From NCBI RefSeq assembly GCF_004135735.1, contig NZ_CP012670.1, positions 10,239,501 through 10,303,500 of the forward strand: 64,000 nucleotides of DNA, read 5' to 3'. Below the pieces are notes generated by a model. The model had not been told where the DNA came from, did no database searches, and worked only from the letters and a program-made list of their open reading frames with translations. Each line of letters begins with the position of its first letter. Position 1 is the stretch's first letter. The DNA is from Sorangium cellulosum (lineage in GTDB: Bacteria > Myxococcota_A > Polyangia > Polyangiales > Polyangiaceae). Positions 16,379 through 24,871 of the stretch are shown in pieces. A program made the position numbers and the translations under genes.

Positions 16379-17761
16379 TCATCTCCAGGATTCGCACGTG
16401 ACGGAGATGGGCGTCAGGTCGACGAAGGTGTCGCCGTCGATGGTCCACCTGTTCATGTACCGATGCTTGTTCGCCCCGAACTCGTCGAACTCGTACTCGG
16501 CGGCCGCCCCGGCATACCGGACCGGGATCCCCGCGCGGAGCTTGGCCATCGCCGTCTCCAGATCGCGCCACGAGGCCACCTCGTGGTCGGGGCCGTTGAG
16601 CTCACGGAGGATATTCTGCAGCTCGCGTCCGGACGGCGGGATCGTCACGCCCGTCGCCTGGGCGTACGTGATGCCCATCGCGATGAGGACGACGCCGTCG
16701 TAATAGAAGTGCGCCGCGGGGAACGGCGTCTCTCCGTTCCAGTGGTCGGCGAAGTGCCTGATGAAGGCGGCGGCGTTCCCGGTCGCGCAGTCGACCGTGT
16801 CCTCTTCCTCGTCCACGACGCGACACTCGCTCCGCAGGCTGAGCGTGGGCGAGACCCCGATGTACCCGTCGAGAGAGCCCGCCGGGATGTTGGCGAGGAA
16901 CACCTCGGTGCGGAGCGCAGGGCCCAGGAGCCAGGTGCCCCGGTGTCCGGAGATGGTCCATTCGGTGATGAGGGTCGAGGCGGTGGCGGGGTAGGCGGCG
17001 AGCAGCGTGCTGCCGACCTGCGGCGCGAGGGCGGACTCGATCTTGCTCAGATACGTCTGCTCGCCCGACCTGATCGTCACCGAGGGGAGGACCCTGCCCC
17101 CGATCAGCGCGAAATGGCTCGTGAACTCGCTGCTGACGCTGGTGTTGTAGTCGTCCCGCGCCGCGATGCTGTTCACGGCGTCGACGTCCTCGCGGAGGGC
17201 GTGCTTCGCCAGCGCGCAGCCGACGGCGAGCGGGGACGCGGCGAGCCGCATCCAGCCTCCGCTCACCTCGCTGCGCGCGACGGAGGGCGCCGCGTACCCC
17301 GGCATCATGTGGAATACGTTGCGCCCCTTCACGTCCGGTACGATCTCACGGGCGAGATCGTTCTCCTCGGGCCCGATCAGGTAGTCGACCCGGTCCGTGT
17401 AAAGCAGCTCGAGGAGCTGGCCGAGCCCGCGCTCCGAGCTCGAGTGGCTGTCCCGGCTCAGGAGGTCGAACGGCCTGCCGTCGAGCCCACCCGCCGCGTT
17501 CAGGTCCTCGACGGCGAGCAACATGGCCTGCTCGAGGTTGCGGCCGATGGCCGACTCGCTGCCGGAGAAGGGCAGGAGGGCGCCCACGACCACCGCATTC
17601 TCGGGGCGGTCAGGCGCCGTCGGCGAGCATGACGCCGAGAGCAGGGACGCGAGTCCCACGAGCAACCCCGTCTCCACACAGCGCAATCGTCGCCTGAGAT
17701 GAGCGTGCCGCTTGCCGTCTCGAGCACGGCGATCCGGAGCGGCGCGCAGCCGAAGGAACAT
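16379..17761 (-). CDS. branched-chain amino-acid-type periplasmic binding lipoprotein
   Basis: About 460 residues of the type I periplasmic binding family (Leu/Ile/Val-like). The mature protein starts NAVVVGALLPFSGSESAIGR, followed by QAMLLAVEDLNAAGGLDGRP and FDLLSRDSHSS, the classic opening, with YLIGPEEND and later FIRHFADHWNGETPFPAAHF. The lipobox is LSASC. The ATG at 17761 leaves a long Arg-rich stretch before the hydrophobic core; TTG 17686 would give a normal signal peptide and may be the true start. No permease or ATPase is adjacent, so it may serve as a sensor or work with a distant transporter. It transcribes away from the palindrome at 17864. Confidence 0.85.
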   Translation of the reverse strand: MFLRLRAAPDRRARDGKRHAHLRRRLRCVETGLLVGLASLLSASCSPTAPDRPENAVVVGALLPFSGSESAIGRNLEQAMLLAVEDLNAAGGLDGRPFDLLSRDSHSSSERGLGQLLELLYTDRVDYLIGPEENDLAREIVPDVKGRNVFHMMPGYAAPSVARSEVSGGWMRLAASPLAVGCALAKHALREDVDAVNSIAARDDYNTSVSSEFTSHFALIGGRVLPSVTIRSGEQTYLSKIESALAPQVGSTLLAAYPATASTLITEWTISGHRGTWLLGPALRTEVFLANIPAGSLDGYIGVSPTLSLRSECRVVDEEEDTVDCATGNAAAFIRHFADHWNGETPFPAAHFYYDGVVLIAMGITYAQATGVTIPPSGRELQNILRELNGPDHEVASWRDLETAMAKLRAGIPVRYAGAAAEYEFDEFGANKHRYMNRWTIDGDTFVDLTPISVTCESWR

Positions 17762-18188
17762 TCGTGACCCCCGAGATAATGACACCGCGTCGCGAGCGGG
17801 TCTGTCAAGGGCGTATGAAATGAGCAGCGCGCATGAGGATCGCAGGTCAGGGTGGGAATTCACGCCATTGTGCGACGCGGCGCACAATGGCCTTGTCCGG
17901 GACGCGTGTGCGCTCGTGGAGCAGGAGCACGTGGGATGGCGGGCGCTCGAGGTCCTGTCCGCGACACCGTGGCGCCGATCCTTCGTTGACGCGGTCGCCG
18001 CGCGGAGGTGCGCGTGAGCGCGGGGTCCCGCGGCGGTGCGCCGGGAGGCGCGGGCGAGCCGCCGGGAGGCGCGGGCGAGCCGCCAGGGGGCGCGGGCGCG
18101 GCGCGCGCCCCCCGGGCGCCCCCGGCCTCCGAAATTTGGCCCGCTCCCCTCGGGCGTGCGAACCGGGGGCCTGGAGACCTCTGGAAGG
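17762..18188. other. divergent intergenic region between binding protein and Clp ATPase
   Basis: About 430 bases holding the promoters of two divergent genes. It contains the palindrome at 17864-17891 and, close to the Clp start, a short repeat (GCCGGGAGGCGCGGGCGA, two to three copies around 18040-18090). A short plus-strand frame here has no ribosome site. Confidence 0.55.
17864..17891. promoter_or_regulatory. perfect 11-bp inverted repeat, candidate operator
   Basis: GCCATTGTGCG, a six-base spacer ACGCGG, then CGCACAATGGC. The arms are exact. It lies in the divergent region, 103 bases before the binding-protein start and about 300 bases before the Clp start, in a locally AT-richer context. 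It has no T-run, so an operator for a dimeric regulator is more likely than a terminator. It does not match the CIRCE heat-shock operator. Confidence 0.6.
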
Positions 18189-20999
18189 ATGACCAGCACT
18201 CGCTCCCACGCCGAGCTCGTCACGCTTCGCAAGCTCGCGCAGGATCTCGCCGGCCAGCGCAAGGAGCGCCTGTCGAGCGTGCACCTCCTCGCCGCCGTCG
18301 CCATGCGCGGAGGCCCCGCGGCGGACCTGCTCCGCGATCGGCGGCTCGACGACGAGGCCCTGCTCAAGGCGACCCGCTCGGTCGACGACGAGGGCCCCGA
18401 TCCGATCGGCCGGGCCATGGGGGGCGCGCGCGACGTCGCGAAGCGGGCAGCCGCCAAGGAGCCCGCGGCGCTCCACCTGCTGCTCGCGCTGCTGTCCGAC
18501 CGCACCTCGGCCGCCCACCGGGCGCTCACGCAGTCCGGGGTCGATCTCGCGCGGCTGCGGACCGCGGCGCTGCAGATCGCGCTCGGCGTCGTGCACGCGC
18601 GGCGCGCCGTGCCGTCGCGCGCGCCCCGGGACGGCGACGCGCCGGACCGGTCGCCGGCGGCGCCCAGGGCGTCCGCGGCGCGCCGGGTCCGCGGCGAGGC
18701 CGCAGGCCCGGCGCGCTCGCCCGCGGAGCTGCGGCCAGCGCAGGCGCCCGGCGTCGCCGTGCCCGAGCTGCGGCCGCCGGCGAAGGGCCCGGGCGTCGCG
18801 GTCTCCGAGCTGCGGCCGTCGGCGAAGGGGCCCGGCGTCGCCGTGTCCGAGCTGCGGCCGTCGGCGCGGGGCCCTGGCGTCGCCGTGTCCGAGCTGCGGC
18901 CGTCGGCGCGGGGCCCCGGCGTCGCCGTGCCGCTGTTCCCGCCGCCGCGCCCGCAGAAGCCCGCGGCGCCGGCGGAGGACGCGCCCGCCGCCGCCGAGCC
19001 GCTCGCCGCCGTGGCCCTGGCGCCCCGGAGTGCCGCCGCGGCGCCGGACCACGCGAGCGCCGCGGGGTGGCCGCTCGGGGCCGCCGCGGCGGCGAGCCCC
19101 GCGGCGCGCTTCGCCCTCTTCACCCTCGACCGCGCGCGCTTCCCGGCCCTCGCCTCGCTCGGCCACAACCTCTCGCTCGCGGCGGCGCAGGGCGAGCTCG
19201 AGCCGGTCGTCGGCCGCGAGCGCGAGATCGAGCAGGCGCTCGACGTCCTCGCCAAGCGCCACGCGAACAACCCCTGCCTCCTCGGCCCGGCGGGCGTGGG
19301 CAAGACCTCGGTCGCGCGCGGCGTCGCGCAGCGGCTCGCCTTCGACGAGCGCGAGCCGCGCGTGGTCGTCGAGATCGTGCCCTCCGAGCTCCTCTCCGGC
19401 ACGGGCGCGCGCGGCGCGCTCAGCGAGCGGTTCGCCGCGCTGCGGGCGGAGCTCCGCGAGGCGGGCGGGCGGGTGATCCTGTTCATCGACGGGCTGTCGG
19501 AGCTGTTCGGCAGCGGCGCGCTCGACGAGGCCATGGCCGAGCTCAAGCTCGCGCTCGCCCGCGGCGAGATCACGCTCATCGGCACCGCCACGCCCGAGGA
19601 GTACCGGAAGAGCATCGAGGTCGATCCGGCGCTCGCGCGGCGCTTCACGGTGGTCGAGATCGACGAGCCCGAGGAGGACGAGGCGTTCCTCCTGCTCCAG
19701 AGCGTCGCGGTGGGGCTCGGCGCGCACCACGGGCTCTCGTTCACCGACGAGGCGCTGGCGTCGGCCGTCGCCTGGTCGGTGCGCTACCTGCCCGGGCGCG
19801 CGCTGCCCGACAAGGCGCTGTCGATCCTCGACCTGGCCGGCGCGCGCACGCGGAGGCGCGCGCCGCAGGGCGCGCCGGGCGAGCGCGCGCCGATGGGGGC
19901 GCCGGGCGAGCGCGCCGCGCTGGGCGCGGCCGCGCGGCAGGTGGGCCCGGCCGAGGTCGCCGAGGTGGTCGCCGAGCTCGCGGATCTGCCGGTCGAGCGG
20001 CTGCTCGAGACCGACCGCGAGCGGATGCTCGCGCTGGAGTCGCTGCTCGCCGAGCGGGTCGTCGGCCACGGCGCGGCGCTCGCGCGCATCGCCCGGGTGC
20101 TCCGCCGGAACGCGGCCGGGCTGCGCGCGCGCCGCCCGATCGGGTCGTTCCTCCTGCTCGGGCCGACCGGCGTGGGCAAGACGGAGACGGCGAAGGCGAT
20201 CGCCGAGGCGCTGTTCCACTCGGCGGACGCCATGACGCGGCTGGATTTCTCCGAGTACGCCGAGTCGCACGCGGTGGCGCGCCTGGTGGGCGCGCCGCCC
20301 GGCTACGTGGGCCACGAGGCGGGCGGCCAGCTCACCGAGGCGGTGCGGCGGAGGCCGTACCAGGTGGTGCTGCTCGACGAGATCGAGAAGGCGCACCGCG
20401 ACGTGCTCGAGGCGTTCCTGCAGGTCTTCGACGAGGGGCGCCTGACCGACGGCCGCGGCCGCAGGGTCGACTTCACGAACACGGTCCTCGTGATGACGTC
20501 GAACCTCGGCGCGGCCGAGGCCGGCGCGCTCAAGGCCGAGCGCTCCGTGGGCTTCAGCCGCGCGGCCTCGGCCCCGTCGCCCGAGCGCCTCGGCGAGGTG
20601 ATGCTCGCGGCAGCCCGCGCCGCGCTCCCGCCCGAGCTCTACAACCGCATCGACGAGGTGCTCTGCTTCGCGCCGCTCACGCGGGCGGACGTCGCCGAGA
20701 TCACGCGGCGGCTCCTGGGCGGCCTCGAGCGCGAGCTCGAGGCGCGCGGCGTCGCGCTCGAGGTCGAGCCGGAGGCGATCGACGCGCTGCTCGACGCGGG
20801 CGGGTTCGACCCGGAGCTCGGCGCGCGGCCGATGAAGCGCACGATCGCGCGCCTCATCGAGGCGCCGCTCGCGGAGCTCATCCTGCGCGGTCAGCTCGAG
20901 GAGGGCGCCGCGGCGATCATCGGCGTCGAGCAGGGCGAGATCGTGGTCGACGCGGTCGCGCGGGCCGGCGAGCGGCGCTACGCCGCGTGCTCGAGCTGA
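18189..20999 (+). CDS. Clp-type double AAA+ ATPase with inactive-looking first ring
   Basis: 936 residues. An N-terminal Clp repeat domain (about 1-140) is followed by a long Ala/Pro linker (about 140-310) holding four 14-residue repeats. D1 has Walker A GPAGVGKT (about 366-373) but its Walker B is LFIDGLSELFG, with Gly435 where ClpA/B/C have the catalytic Glu. D2 is intact: GPTGVGKTETAKA (658 on), LLDEIEKAH (Asp730-Glu731) and YNRIDEV. The long coiled-coil middle domain of ClpB is absent, and RSVGF (787-789) sits where ClpA/ClpC carry the ClpP-docking IGL/VGF loop, so a ClpA/ClpC-like role as unfoldase for a protease is more likely than disaggregation. No clpP or type VI genes adjoin. The ATG at 18189 begins the Clp_N homology. 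Confidence 0.88.
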   Translation: MTSTRSHAELVTLRKLAQDLAGQRKERLSSVHLLAAVAMRGGPAADLLRDRRLDDEALLKATRSVDDEGPDPIGRAMGGARDVAKRAAAKEPAALHLLLALLSDRTSAAHRALTQSGVDLARLRTAALQIALGVVHARRAVPSRAPRDGDAPDRSPAAPRASAARRVRGEAAGPARSPAELRPAQAPGVAVPELRPPAKGPGVAVSELRPSAKGPGVAVSELRPSARGPGVAVSELRPSARGPGVAVPLFPPPRPQKPAAPAEDAPAAAEPLAAVALAPRSAAAAPDHASAAGWPLGAAAAASPAARFALFTLDRARFPALASLGHNLSLAAAQGELEPVVGREREIEQALDVLAKRHANNPCLLGPAGVGKTSVARGVAQRLAFDEREPRVVVEIVPSELLSGTGARGALSERFAALRAELREAGGRVILFIDGLSELFGSGALDEAMAELKLALARGEITLIGTATPEEYRKSIEVDPALARRFTVVEIDEPEEDEAFLLLQSVAVGLGAHHGLSFTDEALASAVAWSVRYLPGRALPDKALSILDLAGARTRRRAPQGAPGERAPMGAPGERAALGAAARQVGPAEVAEVVAELADLPVERLLETDRERMLALESLLAERVVGHGAALARIARVLRRNAAGLRARRPIGSFLLLGPTGVGKTETAKAIAEALFHSADAMTRLDFSEYAESHAVARLVGAPPGYVGHEAGGQLTEAVRRRPYQVVLLDEIEKAHRDVLEAFLQVFDEGRLTDGRGRRVDFTNTVLVMTSNLGAAEAGALKAERSVGFSRAASAPSPERLGEVMLAAARAALPPELYNRIDEVLCFAPLTRADVAEITRRLLGGLERELEARGVALEVEPEAIDALLDAGGFDPELGARPMKRTIARLIEAPLAELILRGQLEEGAAAIIGVEQGEIVVDAVARAGERRYAACSS
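18747..18932. repeat. in-frame 42-bp tandem repeats in Clp linker
   Basis: Four copies of a 42-bp unit encoding variants of PGVAVSELRPSAKG, plus a partial fifth. Copies differ by few bases. They lie in the flexible linker between the N-terminal domain and D1 and should be unstructured. Confidence 0.95.
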
Positions 21000-21361
21000 A
21001 GGCCGAGGGCCTTCGGGTCGAAGTACGACTTGAACCGCGTGATGGCGCCGGCCGGGTGCTCGATGACGCTCACGCCGTCGTACGAGAAGGCGGCCCCGTG
21101 CGACAGCGTCCCGCGGCTCGTCCACTCGAGGAACGAGGCGCACTCGGACTCGACGACGCACCGGAACTCGGAGCGCACCTCGCCGAAGGTGTGGCGGTAG
21201 CTGCGCCAGAAGTTGCGGGCGCCGTCCTGGCCATGGAGCGGCCTCGTGATCGCGGGGTTGCTGAGCTCGGCGTCGGGCCCGAACAGCGCGGCCATGGGCT
21301 CGACGTTGCCGTCTGTCTCGATCCGACGCAGGGCGTCGATGAAGTCGCTCGCCTTCGACAT
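20978..21361 (-). CDS. SnoaL/NTF2-like small protein
   Basis: 127 residues with a perfect ribosome site (GGAGG, 6 bases before the ATG at 21361). The pattern fits the NTF2-like/SnoaL fold: an N-terminal helix (ASDFIDALRRIETDG), MAALFGPDAELSNPAITRPLHG, then strands FRCVVESECASFLEWTSRG and FSYDGVSVIEHPAGAITRFKSYFDP. Such proteins bind or isomerise small hydrophobic molecules, but the ligand cannot be inferred. Its 3' end overlaps the 3' end of the convergent Clp gene by 22 bases. Confidence 0.85.
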   Translation of the reverse strand: MSKASDFIDALRRIETDGNVEPMAALFGPDAELSNPAITRPLHGQDGARNFWRSYRHTFGEVRSEFRCVVESECASFLEWTSRGTLSHGAAFSYDGVSVIEHPAGAITRFKSYFDPKALGLQLEHAA

Positions 21362-21468
21362 GGTGCCTCCTGCCGGAGGGGCGCTTGCAAGGGGCGCGCC
21401 TGACCCGTCACCAGGTCCATCTCAGGACAGCGTTCCCGAGGGGCGTCCAGGGTTTCATGTGAGAAGGA

Positions 21469-21534
21469 GCCACAGAGACGCGGAGGGCACGGAAGTCCTT
21501 TGTTCTCGCCTCTGCGTCCTCTGCGCCTCTGCGG
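21469..21534. repeat. imperfect inverted repeat of CTCTGCG-type
   Basis: CCACAGAGACGCGGAGGGCA and, 40 bases on, CTCTGCGTCCTCTGCGCCTC are imperfect reverse complements. This composition (cacagagacgcggag / ctctgcgcctctgcgg) is that of dispersed noncoding repeats found in many large bacterial genomes. It lies between two minus-strand genes. Confidence 0.7.
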
Positions 21535-21590
21535 TTCGAATGCTTCCCCCTCGCGGAGCCATGGACGAGCTCGGGCGACGCGGTACGCGC

Positions 21591-22859
21591 TCACCTGTTC
21601 GGTCGTTCGCTGTCGGGAGGGTGAGCCCCGCTGAAGCCGTCGAGCAACCCGTCCAGCACCTCCTGCGGTACCCAGCCATCCCAGCTCACGGCGATCACAT
21701 CGTCCTCACGCCGCGGCGCTCCCTGGATCGCCGCGCTCGACACGACGAGGATCGCCTTGGGCCAACCCGTCAGATCCTTCTCGTACTCGGCGCGGTAGAG
21801 GAGCGCCTCGTGATAACCCTGCCCCAGGTAATCGCGCTCGTCTGAGAGCTTCACCTCGACGACGACGGCACGGAGGCGCCTCCCGTCGCGGACGAGCTCC
21901 AGCGTGATGTCGGGTCGAAATCGCCCGTGGTTCCCGAAGTAGTGGCGCATCCCGCGATCCCGCGGCCCGAGGTCGTCGAAGCAGACTTGGTTGTAGAGCA
22001 CACGGAGCTGCGTCCGGCCCGCCGCGAAGTCGAAGACCTCGGCGCGATTGGGCTCGATCAAGGCACGGCGCAGCTCGACGGCCTCCCCGCGTGCCCGGAG
22101 CGCCTCCTCGATCTGCCGGCCGAGGCGGATCAGGACCGCGATCTCGAAGCGCGTCGGAGCATCCATGGGCGCGAGCGCCCCCTCGGCCACGAGGCGCGCG
22201 AGCGCGACCGCGTCGTTCGTCGCCATGCTTTTCATCGCGTCGTGCAGGCGGAGCGCGCGCCGATAGGCCGGGTGACGGGCTGCGCGCGCGGCCTGCTCGT
22301 GAGCGGCCTGGACCGGCGCCCTGGGGACCTCGCGCAGGACCGTGGACTCCAGCGCGTGGCGGATGGCCTCGGCGTCCTGGGTGAAGCCCTGGGCCCAGCT
22401 CTTCTTCGTGTTCTTCGCGATCACGCCGCTCTGCTCCAGCCGCGCGAGGAGCCCCGCGAGTCGAGCTGCCGTCGCGACGAGCAGCACGTTCTCGGGTAAA
22501 TCGAAGCGGCGTTCACGAACCCGCGACGTCAGGCCGTCGGGATCTCCGGCGGCTCGCTTGCGCAGCGTGCCTGGTACGTCGAGGCGGCCGCGGATGCGGC
22601 CTCTGTTCTCGACACGTTGCATCTCGGTGTGCGCCGGCAGCTCGCGCGCCACGAGCGGTAGCTCCCTGGCGAAGGCGCGCACCTCGTCGGCCAGGGGCGA
22701 GAGCGCGCTCGCGGCGAGGAGCAGCTCCAAGAGGTCGACGCGGTGCCCCAGCCGCGAGAGGAAGCGCTCGGCGGCCTCACGCGTCAGCGCTCCGCGCTGC
22801 GCCGACGGGAGGAGGTAGCCCGGGAAATGCTCCCGGAGCTCGTCTTCCCACGAGCTCAT
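21591..22859 (-). CDS. McrC-like PD-(D/E)XK nuclease subunit
   Basis: 422 residues. The C-terminal third has a PD-(D/E)XK nuclease pattern: FRPDITLEL (about 311-319), VVVEVKLS (about 331-338) and, further on, GQGYHEALLYRAEY, equivalent to the Q-xxx-Y helix. The larger N-terminal part is helical and unrecognised. It follows a McrB-like AAA+ gene with a four-base ATGA overlap, the usual arrangement of mcrB-mcrC pairs, so I read it as the nuclease partner of a DNA-targeting defence complex. The full McrC N-terminal pattern is not obvious, hence McrC-like. The substrate, possibly modified DNA, is an inference from the family. Confidence 0.75.
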   Translation of the reverse strand: MSSWEDELREHFPGYLLPSAQRGALTREAAERFLSRLGHRVDLLELLLAASALSPLADEVRAFARELPLVARELPAHTEMQRVENRGRIRGRLDVPGTLRKRAAGDPDGLTSRVRERRFDLPENVLLVATAARLAGLLARLEQSGVIAKNTKKSWAQGFTQDAEAIRHALESTVLREVPRAPVQAAHEQAARAARHPAYRRALRLHDAMKSMATNDAVALARLVAEGALAPMDAPTRFEIAVLIRLGRQIEEALRARGEAVELRRALIEPNRAEVFDFAAGRTQLRVLYNQVCFDDLGPRDRGMRHYFGNHGRFRPDITLELVRDGRRLRAVVVEVKLSDERDYLGQGYHEALLYRAEYEKDLTGWPKAILVVSSAAIQGAPRREDDVIAVSWDGWVPQEVLDGLLDGFSGAHPPDSERPNR

Positions 22860-24691
22860 GCTCCGGGCAGCACCACGGCCGGGAACTGGTCGCGGTAGCG
22901 CGCGCGGAGGGCCGCGATGGCGTCATCTCCTGCCCACCCTGCGAGCTCGTCTTGGATCAGGCCGAACACCTTGGCCGCGGGATCTGCGTCGAGGCCTTCG
23001 AGCTGCGGCAGCACGAAGAGCGCCATCGCCTCGGCGAGCCCATCCCCGTCCGCCTGCCTCCGCCGCTGGTAGCGCACCATGTCGATCGCGAGCGCTGGTC
23101 CGAGGGGCCGGTACGCGAGCAGCCCCGAGGCGCGGAAGAGGCGCTTCATGCGCGTGAGCGCCTCGGGCGCTAGGGGCGGGATCGCGTCGTCCCCCACCCC
23201 CGCATGGTGGTCGATGATGCTCGCGTAGGTCGCGTCGTCCGGCGGCCCGACAAAGGCCACCGCGAAGCGACGTTGAACGGCATAGGACAGGCGAAAGAGC
23301 GAGGTCTTGTCCCACGTGTTCATGGTGGCGATCACCCGGAAGGACGCGGGGACGCGGTAGGTGTCGCCCTCTCGCGGGCCGATGGAGACGGCGGTCCCAT
23401 CCGGCAGCGTGTAGCTCGTGTCGGTAGGGCCTCCCGCGAGCACGGTCATGAGCTCGCCGAAGCATCGATCGACGTCTGCGCGGTTCACCTCGTCGAGGAG
23501 CAGCCACTTCTTCTGATCGACCGCGCGCGGGAAGACCCCCGGCCGAAACGCGAAGTGCCCGTCTTTCTCCATGGCATAGCCGCCGATGGTGTCGAAGGTG
23601 CTCCAGTCCGCGGACGCCGTGGCCACGAACAGGCCGGTGCAATACCCTGCATCCCGTGCGCCATCCGCGAGCGCGCCGGCGAGCTCCGTCTTACCTGTCC
23701 CGGGTGGGCCGACGAGGAGGAGGTGCTTGCCGGAAGAGAGCACGGCACAGAGCTGTGCGAGCAGCGTGTCGGAGACCTTGAGACCGCGCTCGTTCACGAA
23801 GGGCAAGACCTGCGCGGGCTTCAGATCCAGGGGCGCATCGTGCCGACCAAGGGAGCCGCCCGCGACCTCCGGTATCGGTTCGGTGGTGCCCTGCTCTTCC
23901 ACCTGCGCTTCGGGCGAATCGGTCTCCTCCGCACCGGCCGCATCCAGCGCTATCACGGCGTCGAGTGCCGCCTTCTCCACGGGCTGGATGGAGGCCATCT
24001 GGTCCGGGTCGAGGTACGGTCGCCCTTCGATGGCGTCTCGCTGGTTCTTTACCCAGAAGGGCAATTTCAGCAGCGCCAGCTCTGCGAGCCTGCGGAGCGC
24101 GACGTCGGGCGACGGCAGGACACGACCCTCGGGGAGCGTGACCTTGAAGGCATCGATGTTCGCGGCGGACGCGAGCGGCAGACCGGACCGTTCGACGAGA
24201 TCCTTGACCGCCACGATGCGCCGCGCGCGGCGCTGCTTCTCCTCCGGATCGCCCGGAATGCGCTTGGACAGGCTGAACCATGCCTCGAACGACACCTCGC
24301 CCATGGATCCCTCGCGCAGCAGCGCCGCGATGTTGATCCACACGAGCTGTTGCGGAACAGATCGAGCCGAGAACTGGAGCGAAACGAGGTCGCGGTATTC
24401 TCCGCTGCCGCGCTGGGCCGACGCGACGATCTGGGTCCTGCCGCCTTGCCAGGAGCAGTCGAACAGGACCGGCTGGGGCCAAGGGCCGTCCTGCTTCTCG
24501 TCGAGCCCCCATGTGCCCACAGGCCAGGGCTGCGCAGGCAGTCGCTGAGGCTCCAGCTTGATCTCCGTGCCCTCGATCGCGACCTCGATTGGCCTGGACG
24601 CGTCGAGGATAGTGCGAGCGACCTTGAGCGCGAGGCGATTCGCGTCCGGTCGGACGTCGTACTCATCGACGTAGGCGGGGGGGTTGGTCAT
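22856..24691 (-). CDS. McrB-like AAA+ NTPase with unrecognised N-terminal domain
   Basis: 611 residues. The AAA+ core has Walker A GPPGTGKTEL (about 326-335), Walker B WLLLDEVNRAD (about 397-407) and the sensor IATMNTWDKTSLFRLSYAVQ (about 455), whose MNxxD is typical of the McrB clade. The first ~300 residues (DEYDVRPDANRLALKVARTI, RIVAVKDLVERSGLPLASAA) match no domain I know; in McrB proteins this region senses the target DNA or other trigger. A Glu/Ala-rich linker precedes the AAA+ domain. The ATG at 24691 has only a weak ribosome site. Nearest flanking genes are not defence genes. Confidence 0.82.
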   Translation of the reverse strand: MTNPPAYVDEYDVRPDANRLALKVARTILDASRPIEVAIEGTEIKLEPQRLPAQPWPVGTWGLDEKQDGPWPQPVLFDCSWQGGRTQIVASAQRGSGEYRDLVSLQFSARSVPQQLVWINIAALLREGSMGEVSFEAWFSLSKRIPGDPEEKQRRARRIVAVKDLVERSGLPLASAANIDAFKVTLPEGRVLPSPDVALRRLAELALLKLPFWVKNQRDAIEGRPYLDPDQMASIQPVEKAALDAVIALDAAGAEETDSPEAQVEEQGTTEPIPEVAGGSLGRHDAPLDLKPAQVLPFVNERGLKVSDTLLAQLCAVLSSGKHLLLVGPPGTGKTELAGALADGARDAGYCTGLFVATASADWSTFDTIGGYAMEKDGHFAFRPGVFPRAVDQKKWLLLDEVNRADVDRCFGELMTVLAGGPTDTSYTLPDGTAVSIGPREGDTYRVPASFRVIATMNTWDKTSLFRLSYAVQRRFAVAFVGPPDDATYASIIDHHAGVGDDAIPPLAPEALTRMKRLFRASGLLAYRPLGPALAIDMVRYQRRRQADGDGLAEAMALFVLPQLEGLDADPAAKVFGLIQDELAGWAGDDAIAALRARYRDQFPAVVLPGA

Positions 24692-24871
24692 GATGTCAGT
24701 AGCGGGTTACGGGCGCTCGCGTCTGGCCTGGCGAAGCACGGATGCCGCAGCTTCAGCACAACGAGGCTGCGACCGTCATCGGACTCGTCCAGGGGAGCGC
24801 GCGCGATCCGGTGAGCGTGGGACGGTATCGGAGGTGTGACTCGGCGTCGAGCCCGACGAGCGAGTCCGCCC

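Noticed and set aside
17712..18017. A plus-strand frame of about 100 residues in the divergent region before the Clp gene
   Set aside because: No ribosome site, no homology, and it overlaps the binding-protein N-terminus and the palindrome.
17847..21161. A 1104-residue minus-strand open frame and a second long one opposite the Clp ATPase
   Set aside because: Both are antisense shadows of the Clp gene; no start site, no recognisable domain, and low-complexity content.
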